Positions 11,829 to 25,473 of a stretch of DNA of 64,000 nucleotides are shown here, one piece after another. Within the stretch, counting starts at the first letter, position 1, and each line of letters begins with the position of its first letter. Below the pieces are notes generated by a model. It ran no database searches. It was not told the DNA's origin and saw only the letters and a list, made by a program, of their open reading frames with translations. A program made the position numbers and the translations under genes. Origin of the DNA: Megalopta genalis (taxonomy: Eukaryota > Arthropoda > Insecta > Hymenoptera > Halictidae); NCBI RefSeq assembly GCF_051020955.1, contig NW_027476099.1:1350001-1414000 (forward strand), written 5' to 3'.

Positions 11829-14202
11829 TTCATTTGTTCATTTGTTCATTCGTTCATTTGTTCATTTGTTCATCTGTTCATTTGTTCATTTGTTCATTTG
11901 TTCATTTGTTCATTCGTTCATTCGTTCATTTGTTCATTTGTTCATTTGTTCATTTGTTCATTTGTTCATTTGTTCATTTGTTCATTTGTTCATTTGTTCA
12001 TTTGTTCATTTGTTCATTTGTTCATTTGTTCATTTGTTCATTTGTTCATTTGTTCATTTGTCCATTTGTTCATTTGTTCATTTGTTCATTTGTTAATTTG
12101 TTCATTTGTTCATTTGTTCATTTGTTCATTTGTTCATTTGTTCATTTGTTCATTTGTTCATTTGTTCATTTGTTCATTTGTTCATTTGATCATTTGTTCA
12201 TTTGTTCATTTGTTCATTTGTTCCTTCGTTCATTTGTCTATTCGCTCATTTGTTCATTTGTTCCTTCGTTCATTTGTCTATTCACTCATTTGTTCATTTG
12301 TTCATTCGTTCATTTGTTCATTTGTTCATTTGTTCATTTGTTCATTCGTTCATTTGTTCATTCGTTCATTTGTCTATTCGCACATTTGTTCATTTGTTCA
12401 TTTGTTCATTTGTTCATTTGTTCTTTTGTTCATTTGTTCATTTGTCCATTTGTTCATTTGTTCATTTGTACATTTGTTCATTTGTTCATTTGTTCATTTG
12501 TTCATTTGTTCATTTGTTCATTTGTTCATTTGTTCACTTTTTCATTGGTTCATTTGTTCATTCGTTCATTTGTTCATTTGTTCATTTGTTCATTCGTTCA
12601 TTTGTTCATTCGTTCATTTGTCTATTCGCACATTTGTTCATTTGTTCATTTGTTCATTTGTTCATTTGTTCTTTTGTTCATTTGTTCATTTGTCCATTTG
12701 TTCATTTGTTCATTTGTTCATTTGTTCATTTGTTCATTTGTTCATTTGTTCATTTGTTCATTTGTTCATTTGTTCATTTGTTCATTTGTTCATTTGTTCA
12801 TTTGTTCATTTGTTCATTTGTTCATTTGTTCATTTGTTCATTTGTTCATTTGTTCATTTGTTCATTTGTTCATTTGTTCATTTGTTCATTTGTTCATTTG
12901 TTCATTTGTTCATTTGTTCATTTGTTCATTTGTTCATTTGTTCATTTGTTCATTTGTTCACTTGTTTACTTGTTCATTTGTTCATTTGTTCATTTGTTCA
13001 TTCGTTCATTTGTTCATTCGTTCATTTGTTCATTCGTTCATTTGTTCATTTGTTCATTTGTTCATTTGTTCATTTGTTCATTTGTTCATTTGTTCATTTG
13101 TTCATTTGTTCATTTGTTCATTTGTTCATTTGTTCATTTGTTCATTTGTTCATTTGTTCATTTGTTCATTTGTTCATTTGTTCATTTGTTCATTTGTTCA
13201 TTTGTTCATTTGTTCATTTGTTCATTTGTTCATTTGTTCATTTGTTCATTTGTTCATTTGTTCATTTGTTCATTTGTTCATTTGTTCATTTGTTCATTTG
13301 TTCATTTGTTCATTTGTCATTTGTTCATTTGTTCAATTGTTCATTTGTTCATTTGTTCATTTGTTCATTCGTTCATTTGTTCATTCGTTCATTTGTTCAT
13401 TCGTTCATTTGTTCATTTGTTCATTTGTTCATTTGTTCATTTGTTCATCTGTTCATTTGTTCATTTGTTCATTTGTTCATTCGTTCATTTGTTCATTTGT
13501 TCATTCGTTCATTTGTTCATTTGTTCATTTGTTCATTTGTTCATTTGTTCATTTGTTCATTTGTTCATTTGTTCATTTGTTCATTTGTTCATTTGTTCAT
13601 TTGTTCATTTGTTCATTTGTTCATTTGTTCATTTGTCATTTGTTCATTTGTTCAATTGTTCATTTGTTCATTTGTTCATTTGTTCATTTGTTCATTTGTT
13701 CATTTGTTCATTTGTTCATTTGTTCATTTGTTCATTTGTTCATTTGTTCATTTGTTCATTTGTTCATTTGATCATTTGTTCATTTGTTCATTTTTTCCTT
13801 CGTTCATTTGTCTATTCGCTCATTTGTTCATTTGTTCATTCGTTCATTTGTTCATTTGTTCATTTGTTCATTCGTTCATTTGTTCATTTGTTCATTCGTT
13901 CATTTGTCTATTCGCACATTTGTTCATTTGTTCATTTGTTCATTTGTTCATTTGTTCTTTTGTTCATTTGTTCCTTCGTTCATTTGTACAATTGTTCATT
14001 CGTTCATTTGTTCATTTGTTCATTCGTTCATTTGTCTATTCGCTCATTTGTTCATTTGTTCATTTGTTCATTTGTTCATTTGTTCATTTGTTCATTTGTT
14101 CATTTGTTCATTTGTTCATTTGTTCATTTGTTCATTTGTTCATTTGTTCATTTGTTCATTTGTTCATTTGTTCATTTGTTCATTTGTTCATTTGTTCATT
14201 TG

Positions 14203-14378
14203 TTCAGTTGTTCCTTCGTTCATTTGTACAATTGTTCATTCGATCATTTGTTCATTTGTTCATTCGTTCAATTGTCTATTCGCTCATTTGTTCATTTTTT
14301 CATTTTTTCATTTGTTCATTTGTTCATTTGTTCATTTGTATATTTGTTCATTTGTGCGATTGTCTATTCGCTCATTTG
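14203..14378 (+). repeat. 176-bp module, copy 2 (early subtype)
   Basis: Block B counterpart of the module at 1921, with a single TTCAGTTG; exactly 22 units long. Confidence 0.9.
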
Positions 14379-16002
14379 TTCATTTGTTCATTTGTTCATT
14401 TGTTCATTTGTTCATTTGTTCTTTTGTTCATTTGTTCATTTGTTCATTTGTTCATTTCTTCATTTGTTCATTTGTTCATTTGTTCATTTGTTCATTTGTT
14501 CATTTGTTCATTTGTTCATTTGTTCATTTGTTCATTTGTTCATTTGTTCATTTGTTTATTTGTTCAATTGTTCATTTGTTCATTTGTTCATTTGTTCATT
14601 TGTTCATTTGTTCATTTGTTCATTTTTTCATTTGTTCATTTGTTCATTTGTTCATTTGTTCATTCGTTCATTTGTTCTTTTGTTCATTTGTTCATTTGTT
14701 CATTTGTTCATTTGTTCATTTCTTCATTTCTTCATTTGTTCATTTGTTCATTTGTTCATTTGTTCATTTGTTCATTTGTTCATTTGCTCATTTGTTCATT
14801 TGCTCATTTGTTCATTTGTTCATTTGTTCATTTGTTCATTTGTTCATTTGTTCATTTGTTCATTTGTTCATTTGTTCATTTGTTCATTTGTTCATTTGTT
14901 CATTTGCTCACTTGCTCATTTGTTCATTTGTTCATTTGTTCATTTGTTCATTTGTTCATTTGCTCTTTTGTTCATTTGTTCATTTGTTCATTTGTTCATT
15001 TGTTCATTTGTTCATATTTTCATTTGTTCATTTGTTCATTTGTTCATTTGTTCATTTGTTCATTTGTTCGTTTGTTCATTTGTTCATTTGTTCATTTGTT
15101 CAATTGTTCATTTGTTCATTTGTTCATTTGTTCATTTGTTCATTTGTTCATTTGTGCATTTCTTCATTTGTTCATTTGTGCATTTGTTCATTTGTTCATA
15201 TGTTCATTTGTTCATTTGTTCATTTGTTCATTTGTTCATTTGTTCATTTGTTCATTTGTTCATTTGTTCATTTGTTCATTTGTTCATTTGTTCATTTGTT
15301 CATTTGTTCATTTGTTCATTTGTTCATTTGTTCATTTGTTCATTTGTTCATTTGTTCATTTGTTCATTTGTCCATTTGTTCATTTGTTCATTTGTTCATT
15401 TGTTCATTTGTTCATTTGTTCATTTGTTCATTTGTTCATTTGTTCATTTGTTCATTTGTTCATTTGTTCATTTGTTCATTTGTTCATTTGTTCATTTGTT
15501 CATTTGTTCATTTGTTCATTTGTTCATTTGTTCATTTGTTCATTTGATCATTTGTTCATTTGTCTATTCGCTCATTTGTTCATTTGTTCATTCGTTCATT
15601 TGTTCATTTGTTCATTCGTTCATTCGTTCATTTGTTCATTCGTTCATTCGTTCATTTGTCTATTCGCACATTTGTTCATTTGTTCATTTGTTCATTTGTT
15701 CATTTGTTCTTTTGTTCATTTGTTCATTTGTCCATTTGTTCATTTGTTCATTTGTACATTTGTTCATTTGTTCATTTGTTCATTTGTTCATTTGTTCATT
15801 TGTTCATTTGTTCATTTGTTCATTTGTTCATTTGTTCACTTTTTCATTGGTTCATTTGTTCATTTGTTCATTTGTTCATTTGTTCCTTCGTTCATTTGTC
15901 TATTCGCACATTTGTTCATTTGTTCATTTGTTCATTTGTTCATTTGTTCATTTGTTCATTTGTTCATTTGTTCATTTGTTCATTTGTTCATTTGTTCAAT
16001 TG

Positions 16003-16330
16003 TTCATTTGTTCATTTGTTCATTTGTTCATTTGTTCATTTGTTCATTTGTTCATTTGTTCATTTGTTCATTTGTTCATTTGTTCATTTGTTCATTTGTT
16101 CATTTGTTCATTTGTTCATTTGTTCATTTGTTCATTTGTTCATTTGTTCATTTGTTCATTTGTTCATTTGTTCATTTGTTCATTTGTTCATTTGTTCATT
16201 TGTTCATTTGTTCATTTGTTCATTTGTTCATTTGTTCATTTGTTCATTTGTTCATTTGTTCATTTGTTCATTTGTTCATTTGTTCATTTGTTCATTTGTT
16301 CATTTGTTCATTTGTTCATTTGTTCATTTG
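16003..16330 (+). repeat. Plain run of 41 perfect units
   Basis: Lies between TTCAATTG and TGCGATTG. The block A equivalent (3705-3984) has the same flanks but 35 units, six fewer. Confidence 0.85.
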
Positions 16331-19300
16331 TGCGATTGTCTATTCGCTCATTTGTTCATTTGTTAATTCGTTCCTTTGCCTATTCGCTCATTTGTTCATT
16401 TGTTCATTTGTTCATTTGTTCATTTGTTCATTTGCTCATTTGCTCATTTGCTCATTTGCTCATTTGTTCATTTGTTCATTTGTTCATTTGTTCATTTGTT
16501 CACTTGTTCATTTGTTCATTTGTTCATTTGTTCATTTGTTCATTTGTTCATTTGTTCATTTGTTCATTTGTTCACTTGTTCACTTTGCTCATTTGTTCGT
16601 TTGTTCATTTCTTCATTTCTTCATTTGTTCATTTGTTCATTTGTTCATTTGTTCATTTGTTCATTTGTTCATTTGTTCATTTGTTCATTTGTTCATTTGT
16701 TCATTTGTTCATTTGTTCATTCGTTCATTCGTTCATTTGTTCATTTGTTCATTTGTTCATTTGTTCATTTGTTCATTTGTTCATCTGTTCATTTGTTCAT
16801 TTGTTCATTTGTTCATTTGTTCATTTGTTCACTTGTTCACTTTGCTCATTTGTTCATTTGTTCATTTGTTCATTTGTTCATTTGTTCATTTGTTCATTTG
16901 TTCATTTGTTCATTTGTTCATTTGTTCATTTGTTCATTTGTGCGATTGTCTATTCGCTCATTTGTTCATTTGTTAATTCGTTCATTTGCCTATTCGCTCA
17001 TTTGTTCATTTGTTCATTTGTTCATTTGTTCATTTGTTCATTTGCTCATTTGCTCATTTGCTCATTTGCTCATTTGTTCATTTGTTCATTTGTTCATTTG
17101 TTCATTTGTTCACTTGTTCATTTGTTCATTTGTTCATTTGTTCATTTGTTCATTTGTTCATTTGTTCATTTGTTCATTTGTTCACTTGTTCACTTTGCTC
17201 ATTTGTTCGTTTGTTCATTTGTTCATTTCTTCATTTGTTCATTTGTTCATTTGTTCATTTGTTCATTTGTTCATTTGTTCATTTGCTCATTTGCTCATTT
17301 GTTCATTTGTTCATTTGTTCATTTGTTCATTTGTTCACTTGTTCATTTGTTCATTTGTTCATTTGTTCATTTGTTCATTTGTTCATTTGTTCATTTGTTC
17401 ATTTGTTCACTTGTTCACTTTGCTCATTTGTTCGTTTGTTCATTTCTTCATTTCTTCATTTGTTCATTTGTTCATTTGTTCATTCGTTCATTTGTTCATT
17501 CGTTCATTTGTTCATTCGTTCATTTGTTCATTCGTTCATTTGTTCATTTGTTCATTTGTTCATTTGTTCATTTGTTCATTCGTTCATTTGTTCATTTGTT
17601 CATTTGTTCATTTGTTCATCTGTTCATTTGTTCATTTGTTCATTTGTTCATTTGTTCATTTGTTCATTCGTTCATTTGTTCATTTGTTCATTTGTTCATT
17701 TGTTCATTTGTTCATTTGTTCATTTGTTCATTTGTTCATTTGTTCATTTGTTCATTTGTTCATTTGTTCATTTGTTCATTTGTTCATTTGTTCATTTGTT
17801 CATTTGTTCATTTGTTCATTTGTTCATTTGTTCATTTGTTCATTTGTTCATTTGTTCATTTGTTCATTTGTTCATTTGTTCATTTGTTCATTTGTTCATT
17901 TGTTCATTTGTTCATTTGTTCATTTGTCCATTTGTTCATTTGTTCATTTGTTCATTTGTTCATTTGTTCATTTGTTCATTTGTTCATTTGTTCATTTGTT
18001 CATTTGTTCATTTGTTCATTTGTTCATTTGTTCATTTGTTTATTTGTTCATTTGTTCATTTGATCATTTGTTCATTTGTCTATTCGCTCATTTGTTCATT
18101 TGTTCATTCGTTCATTTGTTCATTTGTTCATTTGTTCATTCGTTCATTTGTTCATTCGTTCATTTGTCTATTCGCACATTTGTTCATTTGTTCATTTGTT
18201 CATTTGTTCATTTGTTCTTTTGTTCATTTGTTCATTTGTCCATTTGTTCATTTGTTCATTTGTACATTTGTTCATTTGTTCATTTGTTCATTTGTTCATT
18301 TGTTCATTTGTTCATTCGTTCATTTGTTCATTTGTTCATTTGTTCATTTGTTCATTTGTTCATTTGTTCATTTGTTCATTTGTGCGATTGTCTATTCGCT
18401 CATTTGTTCATTTGTTAATTCGTTCCTTTGCCTATTCGCTCATTTGTTCATTTGTTCATTTGTTCATTTGTTCATTTGTTCATTTGTTCATTTGCTCATT
18501 TGCTCATTTGCTCATTTGCTCATTTGTTCATTTGTTCATTTGTTCATTTGTTCATTTGTTCACTTGTTCATTTGTTCATTTGTTCATTTGTTCATTTGTT
18601 CATTTGTTCATTTGTTCATTTGTTCATTTGTTCATTTGTTCATTTGTTCATTCGTTCATTCGTTCATTTGTACATTTGTTCATTTGTTCATTTGTTCATT
18701 TGTTCATTTGTTCATTTGTTCATTTGTTCATTTGTTCATTTGTTCATTTGTTCACTTTTTCATTGGTTCATTTGTTCATTTGTTCATTTGTTCATTTGTT
18801 CATTTGTTCATTTGTTCCTTCGTTCATTTGTCTATTCGCTCATTTGTTCATTTATTCATTCCTTCATTTGTCTATTCGCTCATTTGTTCATTTGTTCATT
18901 TGTTCATTTCTTCATTTGTTCATTTGTTCATTTGTTCATTTGTTCATTTGTTCATTTGTTCATTTGTTCATTTGTTCATTTGTTCATTTGTTCAATTGCT
19001 CTTTTGTTCATTTGTTCATTTGTTCATTTGTTCATTTGTTCATTTGTTCATTTGTTCATTTGTTCATTCGTTCATTTGTTCATTCGTTCATTTGTTCATT
19101 TGTTCATTTGTTCATTTGTTCATTTGTTCATCTGTTCATTTGTTCATTTGTTCATTTGTTCATTCGTTCATTTGTTCATTTGTTCATTCGTTCATTTGTT
19201 CATTTGTTCATTTGTTCATTTGTTCATTTGTTCATTTGTTCATTTGTTCATTTGTTCATTTGTTCATTTGTTCATTTGTTCATTTGTTCATTTGTTCATT

Positions 19301-21880
19301 TGTTCATTTGTTCATTTGTCATTTGTTCATTTGTTCAATTGTTCATTTGTTCATTTGTTCATTTGTTCATTTGTTCATTTGTTCATTTGTTCATTTGTTC
19401 ATTTGTTCATTTGTTCATTTGTTCATTTGTTCATTTGTTCATTTGTTCATTTGTTCATTTGTTCATTTGTTAATTCGTTCCTTTGCCTATTCGCTCATTT
19501 GTTCATTTGTTCATTTGTTCATTTGTTCATTTGTTCATTTGCTCATTTGCTCATTTGCTCATTTGCTCATTTGTTCATTTGTTCATTTGTTCATTTGTTC
19601 ATTTGTTCACTTGTTCATTTGTTCATTTGTTCATTTGTTCATTTGTTCATTTGTTCATTTGTTCATTTGTTCATTTGTTCATTTGTTCACTTGTTCACTT
19701 TGCTCATTTGTTCGTTTGTTCATTTCTTCATTTCTTCATTTGTTCATTTGTTCATTTGTTCATTCGTTCATTTGTTCATTCGTTCATTTGTTCATTCGTT
19801 CATTTGTTCATTTGTTCATTTGTTCATTTGTTCATTTGTTCATTCGTTCATTTGTTCATTTGTTCATTTGTTCATTTGTTCATTTGTTCATCTGTTCATT
19901 TGTTCATTTGTTCATTTGTTCATTTGTTCATTTGTTCATTCGTTCATTTGTTCATTTGTTCATTTGTTCATTTGTTCAATTGTTCATTTGTTCATTTGTT
20001 CATTTGTTCATTTGTTCATTTGTTCATTTGTTCATTTGTTCATTTGTTCATTTGTTCATTTGTTCATTTGTTCATTTGTTCATTTGTTCATTTGTTCATT
20101 TGTTCATTTGTTCATTTGTTCATTTGTTCATTTGTTCATTTGTTCATTTGTTCATTTGTCCATTTGTTCATTTGTTCATTTGTTCATTTGTTCATTTGTT
20201 CATTTGTTCATTTGTTCATTTGTTCATTTGTTCATTTGTTCATTTGTTCATTTGTTCATTTGTTCATTTGTTCATTTGTTCATTTGTTCATTTGTTCATT
20301 TGTTCATTTGATCATTTGTTCATTTGTCTATTCGCTCATTTGTTCATTTGTTCATTCGTTCATTTGTTCATTTGTTCATTTGTTCATTCGTTCATTTGTT
20401 CATTCGTTCATTTGTCTATTCGCACATTTGTTCATTTGTTCATTTGTTCATTTGTTCATTTGTTCTTTTGTTCATTTGTTCATTTGTCCATTTGTTCATT
20501 TGTTCATTTGTACATTTGTTCATTTGTTCATTTGTTCATTTGTTCATTTGTTCATTTGTTCATTTGTTCATTTGTTCTTTTTTTCATTTGTTCATTTGTT
20601 CATTTGTTCATTTGTTCATTTGTTCATTTGTTCATTTGTTCATTTGTGCGATTGTCTATTCGCTCATTTGTTCATTTGTTAATTCGTTCCTTTGCCTATT
20701 CGCTCATTTGTTCATTTGTTCATTTGTTCATTTGTTCATTTGTTCATTTGCTCATTTGCTCATTTGCTCATTTGTTCATTTGTTCATTTGTTCATTTGTT
20801 CATTTGTTCATTTGTTCACTTGTTCATTTGTTCATTTGTTCATTTGTTCATTTGTTCATTTGTTCATTTGTTCATTTGTTCATTTGTTCACTTGTTCACT
20901 TTGCTCATTTGTTCGTTTGTTCATTTCTTCATTTCTTCATTTGTTCATTTGTTCATTTGTTCATTTGTTCATTTGTTCATTTGTTCATTTGTTCATTTGT
21001 TCATTTGTTCATTTGTTCATTTGTTCATTCGTTCATTCGTTCATTTGTTCATTTGTTCATTTGTTCATTTGTTCATCTGTTCATTTGTTCATTTGTTCAT
21101 TTGTTCACTTGTTCACTTTGCTCATTTGTTCATTTGTTCATTTGTTCATTTGTTCATTTGTTCATTTGTTCATTTGTTCATTTGTTCATTTGTTCATTTG
21201 TTCATTTGTGCGATTGTCTATTCGCTCATTTGTTCATTTGTTAATTCGTTCATTTGCCTATTCGCTCATTTGTTCATTTGTTCATTTGTTCATTTGTTCA
21301 TTTGCTCATTTGCTCATTTGCTCATTTGCTCATTTGTTCATTTGTTCATTTGTTCATTTGTTCATTTGTTCACTTGTTCATTTGTTCATTTGTTCATTTG
21401 TTCATTTGTTCATTTCTTCATTTCTTCATTTGTTCATTTGTTCATTTGTTCATTTGTTCATTTGTTCATTTGTTCATTTGTTCATTTGTTCATTTGTTCA
21501 TTTGTTCATTTGTTTATTTGTTCAATTGTTCATTTGTTCATTTGATCATTTGTTCATTTGTTCATTTGTTCATTTGTTCATTTGTTCATTTGTTCATTTT
21601 TTCATTTTTTCATTTGTTCATTTGTTCATTTGTTCATTTGTTCATTCGTTCATTTGTTCTTTTGTTCATTTGTTCATTTGTTCATTTGTTCATTTGTTCA
21701 TTTGTTCATTTGTTCATTTGTTCATTTGTTCATTTGTTCATTTGTTCATTTGTTCATTTGTTCATTTGTTCATTTGTTCATTTGTTCATTTGTTCATTTG
21801 TTCATTTGCTCATTTGTTCATTTGTTCATTTGTTCATTTGTTCATTTGTTCATTTGTTCATTTGTTCATTTGTTCATTTG

Positions 21881-22025
21881 ATCATTTGATCATTTGTTCA
21901 TTTGTTTACTTGTTCACTTGCTCATTTGTTCGTTTGTTCAATTCTTCATTTCTTCATTTCTTCATTTGTTCATTTGTTCATTTGTCCATTTGTTCATTTG
22001 TCCACTTGTTCATTTTTATCATTTG
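21881..22025 (+). repeat. 145-bp composite, copy 2
   Basis: Same length as the copy at 11684. One TTCATTTC is TTCAATTC here (21937). It is followed directly by a TTAATTCG-CCTATTCG stretch, unlike the other copies. Confidence 0.88.
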
Positions 22026-22649
22026 TTCATTTGTTCATTTGTTAATTCGTTCATTTGCCTATTCGCTCATTTGTTCATTTGTTCATTTGTTCATTTGTTC
22101 ATTTGTTCATTTGCTCATTTGCTCATTTGCTCATTTGCTCATTTGTTCATTTGTTCATTTGTTCATTTGTTCATTTGTTCACTTGTTCATTTGTTCATTT
22201 GTTCATTTGTTCATTTGTTCATTTCTTCATTTCTTCATTTGTTCATTTGTTCATTTGTTCATTTGTTCATTTGTTCATTTGTTCATTTGTTTATTTGTTC
22301 AATTGTTCATTTGTTCATTTGTTCATTTGTTCATTTGTTCATTTGTTCATTTGTTCATTTGTTCATTTGTTCATTTTTTCATTTTTTCATTTGTTCATTT
22401 GTTCATTTGTTCATTTGTTCATTCGTTCATTTGTTCTTTTGTTCATTTGTTCATTTGTTCATTTGTTCATTTGTTCATTTGTTCATTTGTTCATTTGTTC
22501 ATTTGTTCATTTGTTCATTTGTTCATTTGTTCATTTGTTCATTTGTTCATTTGTTCATTTGTTCATTTGCTCATTTGTTCATTTGTTCATTTGTTCATTT
22601 GTTCATTTGTTCATTTGTTCATTTGTTCATTTGTTCATTTGTTCATTTG

Positions 22650-22794
22650 ATCATTTGATCATTTGTTCATTTGTTTACTTGTTCACTTGCTCATTTGTTC
22701 GTTTGTTCATTTCTTCATTTCTTCATTTCTTCATTTCTTCATTTGTTCATTTGTCCATTTGTTCATTTGTCCACTTGTTCATTTTTATCATTTG
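22650..22794 (+). repeat. 145-bp composite, copy 3
   Basis: Lies 769 bp after copy 2 and just ahead of the block C landmark cluster. It has four TTCATTTC and one fewer plain unit, so total length is preserved. Confidence 0.88.
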
Positions 22795-25297
22795 TTCATT
22801 TGTTCATTTGTTCATTCGTTCATTTGTTCATTCGTTCATTTGTTCATTTGTTCATTTGTTCATTTGTTCATTTGTTCATTCGTTCATTTGTTCATTTGTT
22901 CATTTGTTCATTTGTTCATTTGTTCATTTGTTCATCTGTTCATTTGTTCATTTGTTCATTTGTTCATTTGTTCATTTGTTCATTCGTTCATTCGTTCATT
23001 TGTTCATTTGTTCATTTGTTCATTTGTTCATTTGTTCATTTGTTCATTTGTTCATTTGTTCATTTGTTCATTTGTTCATTTGTTCATTTGTTCATTTGTT
23101 CATTTGTTCATTTGTTCATTTGTTCATTTGTTCATTTGTTCATTTGTTCATTTGTTCATTTGTTCATTTGTTCATTTGTTCATTTGTTCATTTGTTCATT
23201 TGTTCATTTGTTCATTTGTCCATTTGTACATTTGTTCATTTGTTCATTTGTTCATTTGTTCATTTGTTCATTTGTTCATTTGTTCATTTGTTCATTTGTT
23301 CATTTGTTCATTTGTTCATTTGTTCATTTGTTCATTTGATCATTTGTTCATTTGTTCATTTGTTCATTTGTTCCTTCGTTCATTTGTCTATTCGCTCATT
23401 TGTTCATTTGTTCCTTCGTTCATTTGTCTATTCACTCATTTGTTCATTTGTTCATTCGTTCATTTGTTCATTTGTTCATTTGTTCATTCGTTCATTTGTT
23501 CATTCGTTCATTTGTCTATTCGCACATTTGTTCATTTGTTCATTTGTTCATTTGTTCATTTGTTCTTTTGTTCATTTGTTCATTTGTCCATTTGTTCATT
23601 TGTTCATTTGTACATTTGTTCATTTGTTCATTTGTTCATTTGTTCATTTGTTCATTTGTTCATTTGTTCACTTTTTCATTGGTTCATTTGTGCATTTGTT
23701 CATTTGTTCATTTGTTCATTTGTTCATTTGTTCCTTCGTTCATTTGTCTATTCGCTCATTTGTTCATTTATTCATTCCTTCATTTGTCTATTCGCTCATT
23801 TGTTCATTTGTTCATTTGTTCATTTCTTCATTTGTTCATTTGTTCATTTGTTCATTTGTTCATTTGTTCATTTGTTCATTTGTTCATTTGTTCATTTGTT
23901 CAATTGCTCTTTTGTTCATTTGTTCATTTGTTCATTTGTTCATTTGTTCATTTGTTCATTTGTTCATTTGTTCATTTGTTCATTTGTTCATTTGTTCATT
24001 TGTTCATTTGTTCATTTGTTCATTTGTTCATTTGTTCATTTGTTCAATTGCTCTTTTGTTCATTTGTTCATTTGTTCATTTGTTCATTTGTTCATTTGTT
24101 CATTTGTTCATTTGTTCATTTGTTCATTTGTTCATTTGTTCATTTGTTCATTTGTTCATTTGTTCATTTGTTCATTTGTTCATTTGTTCATTTGTTCATT
24201 TGTTCATTTGTTCATTTGTTCATTTGTTCATTTGTTCATTTGTTCATTTGTTCATTTGTTCATTTGTTCATTTGTTCATTTGTTCATTTGTTCATTTGTT
24301 CATTTGTTCATTTGTTCATTTGTTCATTTGTTCATTTGTTCATTTGTTCACTTGTTTACTTGTTTACTTGTTCATTTGTTCATTTGTTCATTTGTTCATT
24401 CGTTCATTTGTTCATTCGTTCATTTGTTCATTTGTTCATTTGTTCATTTGTTCATTTGTTCATCTGTTCATTTGTTCATTTGTTCATTTGTTCATTTGTT
24501 CATTTGTTCATTCGTTCATTTGTTCATTCGTTCATTTGTTCATTTGTTCATTTGTTCATTTGTTCATTTGTTCATTTGTTCATTTGTTCATTTGTTCATT
24601 TGTTCATTTGTTCATTTGTTCATTTGTTCATTTGTTCATTTGTTCATTTGTTCATTTGTTCATTTGTTCATTTGTTCATTTGTCATTTGTTCATTTGTTC
24701 AATTGTTCATTTGTTCATTTGTTCATTTGTTCATTTGTTCATTTGTTCATTTGTTCATTTGTTCATTTGTTCATTTGTTCATTTGTTCATTTGTTCATTT
24801 GATCATTTGTTCATTTGTTCATTTGTTCATTTGTTCCTTCGTTCATTTGTCTATTCGCTCATTTGTTCATTTGTTCATTCGTTCATTTGTTCATTTGTTC
24901 ATTTGTTCATTCGTTCATTTGTTCATTTGTTCATTCGTTCATTTGTCTGTTCGCACATTTGTTCATTTGTTCATTTGTTCATTTGTTCTTTTGTTCATTT
25001 GTTCCTTCGTTCATTTGTACAATTGTTCATTCGTTCATTTGTTCATTTGTTCATTCGTTCATTTGTCTATTCGCTCATTTGTTCATTTGTTCATTTGTTC
25101 ATTTGTTCATTTGTTCATTTGTTCATTTGTTCATTTGTTCATTTGTTCATTTGTTCATTTGTTCATTTGTTCATTTGTTCATTTGTTCATTTGTTCATTT
25201 GTTCATTTGTTCATTTGTTCATTTGTTCATTTGTTCATTTGTTCATTTGTTCATTTGTTCATTTGTTCATTTGTTCATTTGTTCATTTGTTCATTTG

Positions 25298-25473
25298 TTC
25301 AGTTGTTCCTTCGTTCATTTGTACAATTGTTCATTCGATCATTTGTTCATTTGTTCATTCGTTCAATTGTCTATTCGCTCATTTGTTCATTTTTTCATTT
25401 TTTCATTTGTTCATTTGTTCATTTGTTCATTTGTATATTTGTTCATTTGTGCGATTGTCTATTCGCTCATTTG
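25298..25473 (+). repeat. 176-bp module, copy 3 (early subtype)
   Basis: Block C, first of three. Length and variant order match copy 2. Confidence 0.9.

Larger units (their letters stand above)
1..12220 (+). repeat. Higher-order block A (left end cut off)
   Basis: Markers at 89 (CACATTTG), 241 and 337 match block B at 12381, 12533 and 12629 with one exact offset of 12,292, so the window begins about 71 bp inside a block. Shared order with block B: TTCACTTT-TTCATTGG pair (241), TTTACTTG unit (706), 7-bp unit (1298), 176-bp-type module (1921), TGCATTTC/TTCATATG module (2873), second TTCATTGG pair (3545), TGCGATTG modules (3985, 4587, 6013) and third TTCATTGG pair (6365). Right of about 6.5 kb the collinearity with block B weakens. 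The segment 9091-9642 instead resembles 29314-29849 and 47549-48100. The block ends with three ATCATTTG-doublet modules at 10612, 11108 and 11684. Confidence 0.8.
12221..23370 (+). repeat. Higher-order block B (about 11.15 kb)
   Basis: The block opens with two TTCCTTCG units 40 bp apart (12221 and 12261), the second followed by TCTATTCA, the landmark that also opens blocks C, D and (as TCTATTCG) E. Its markers at 12533, 14203, 15155, 15835, 16331, 16941, 18383 and 18751 follow block A in the same order. Offsets range from 12,282 to 12,386, and the changes are explained by whole 8-bp units plus the known 7- and 9-bp units. It ends with two 145-bp composites at 21881 and 22650. Block boundaries are operational: I chose the landmark, not a proven recombination point. 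Confidence 0.8.

Noticed and set aside
12202..18063. Open reading frame of about 1,953 codons on the + strand
   Set aside because: Same artefact. It starts at a TTG of the repeat and ends at an ATCATTTG unit giving TGA. Codon periodicity is 8 bp rather than 3 bp.
23232..23239. TGTACATT and TGTATATT strings resembling Pumilio-type RNA elements
   Set aside because: They come from single-base variants of the octamer (TACATTTG, TATATTTG). There is no transcript evidence and such short motifs are expected by chance in thousands of units.
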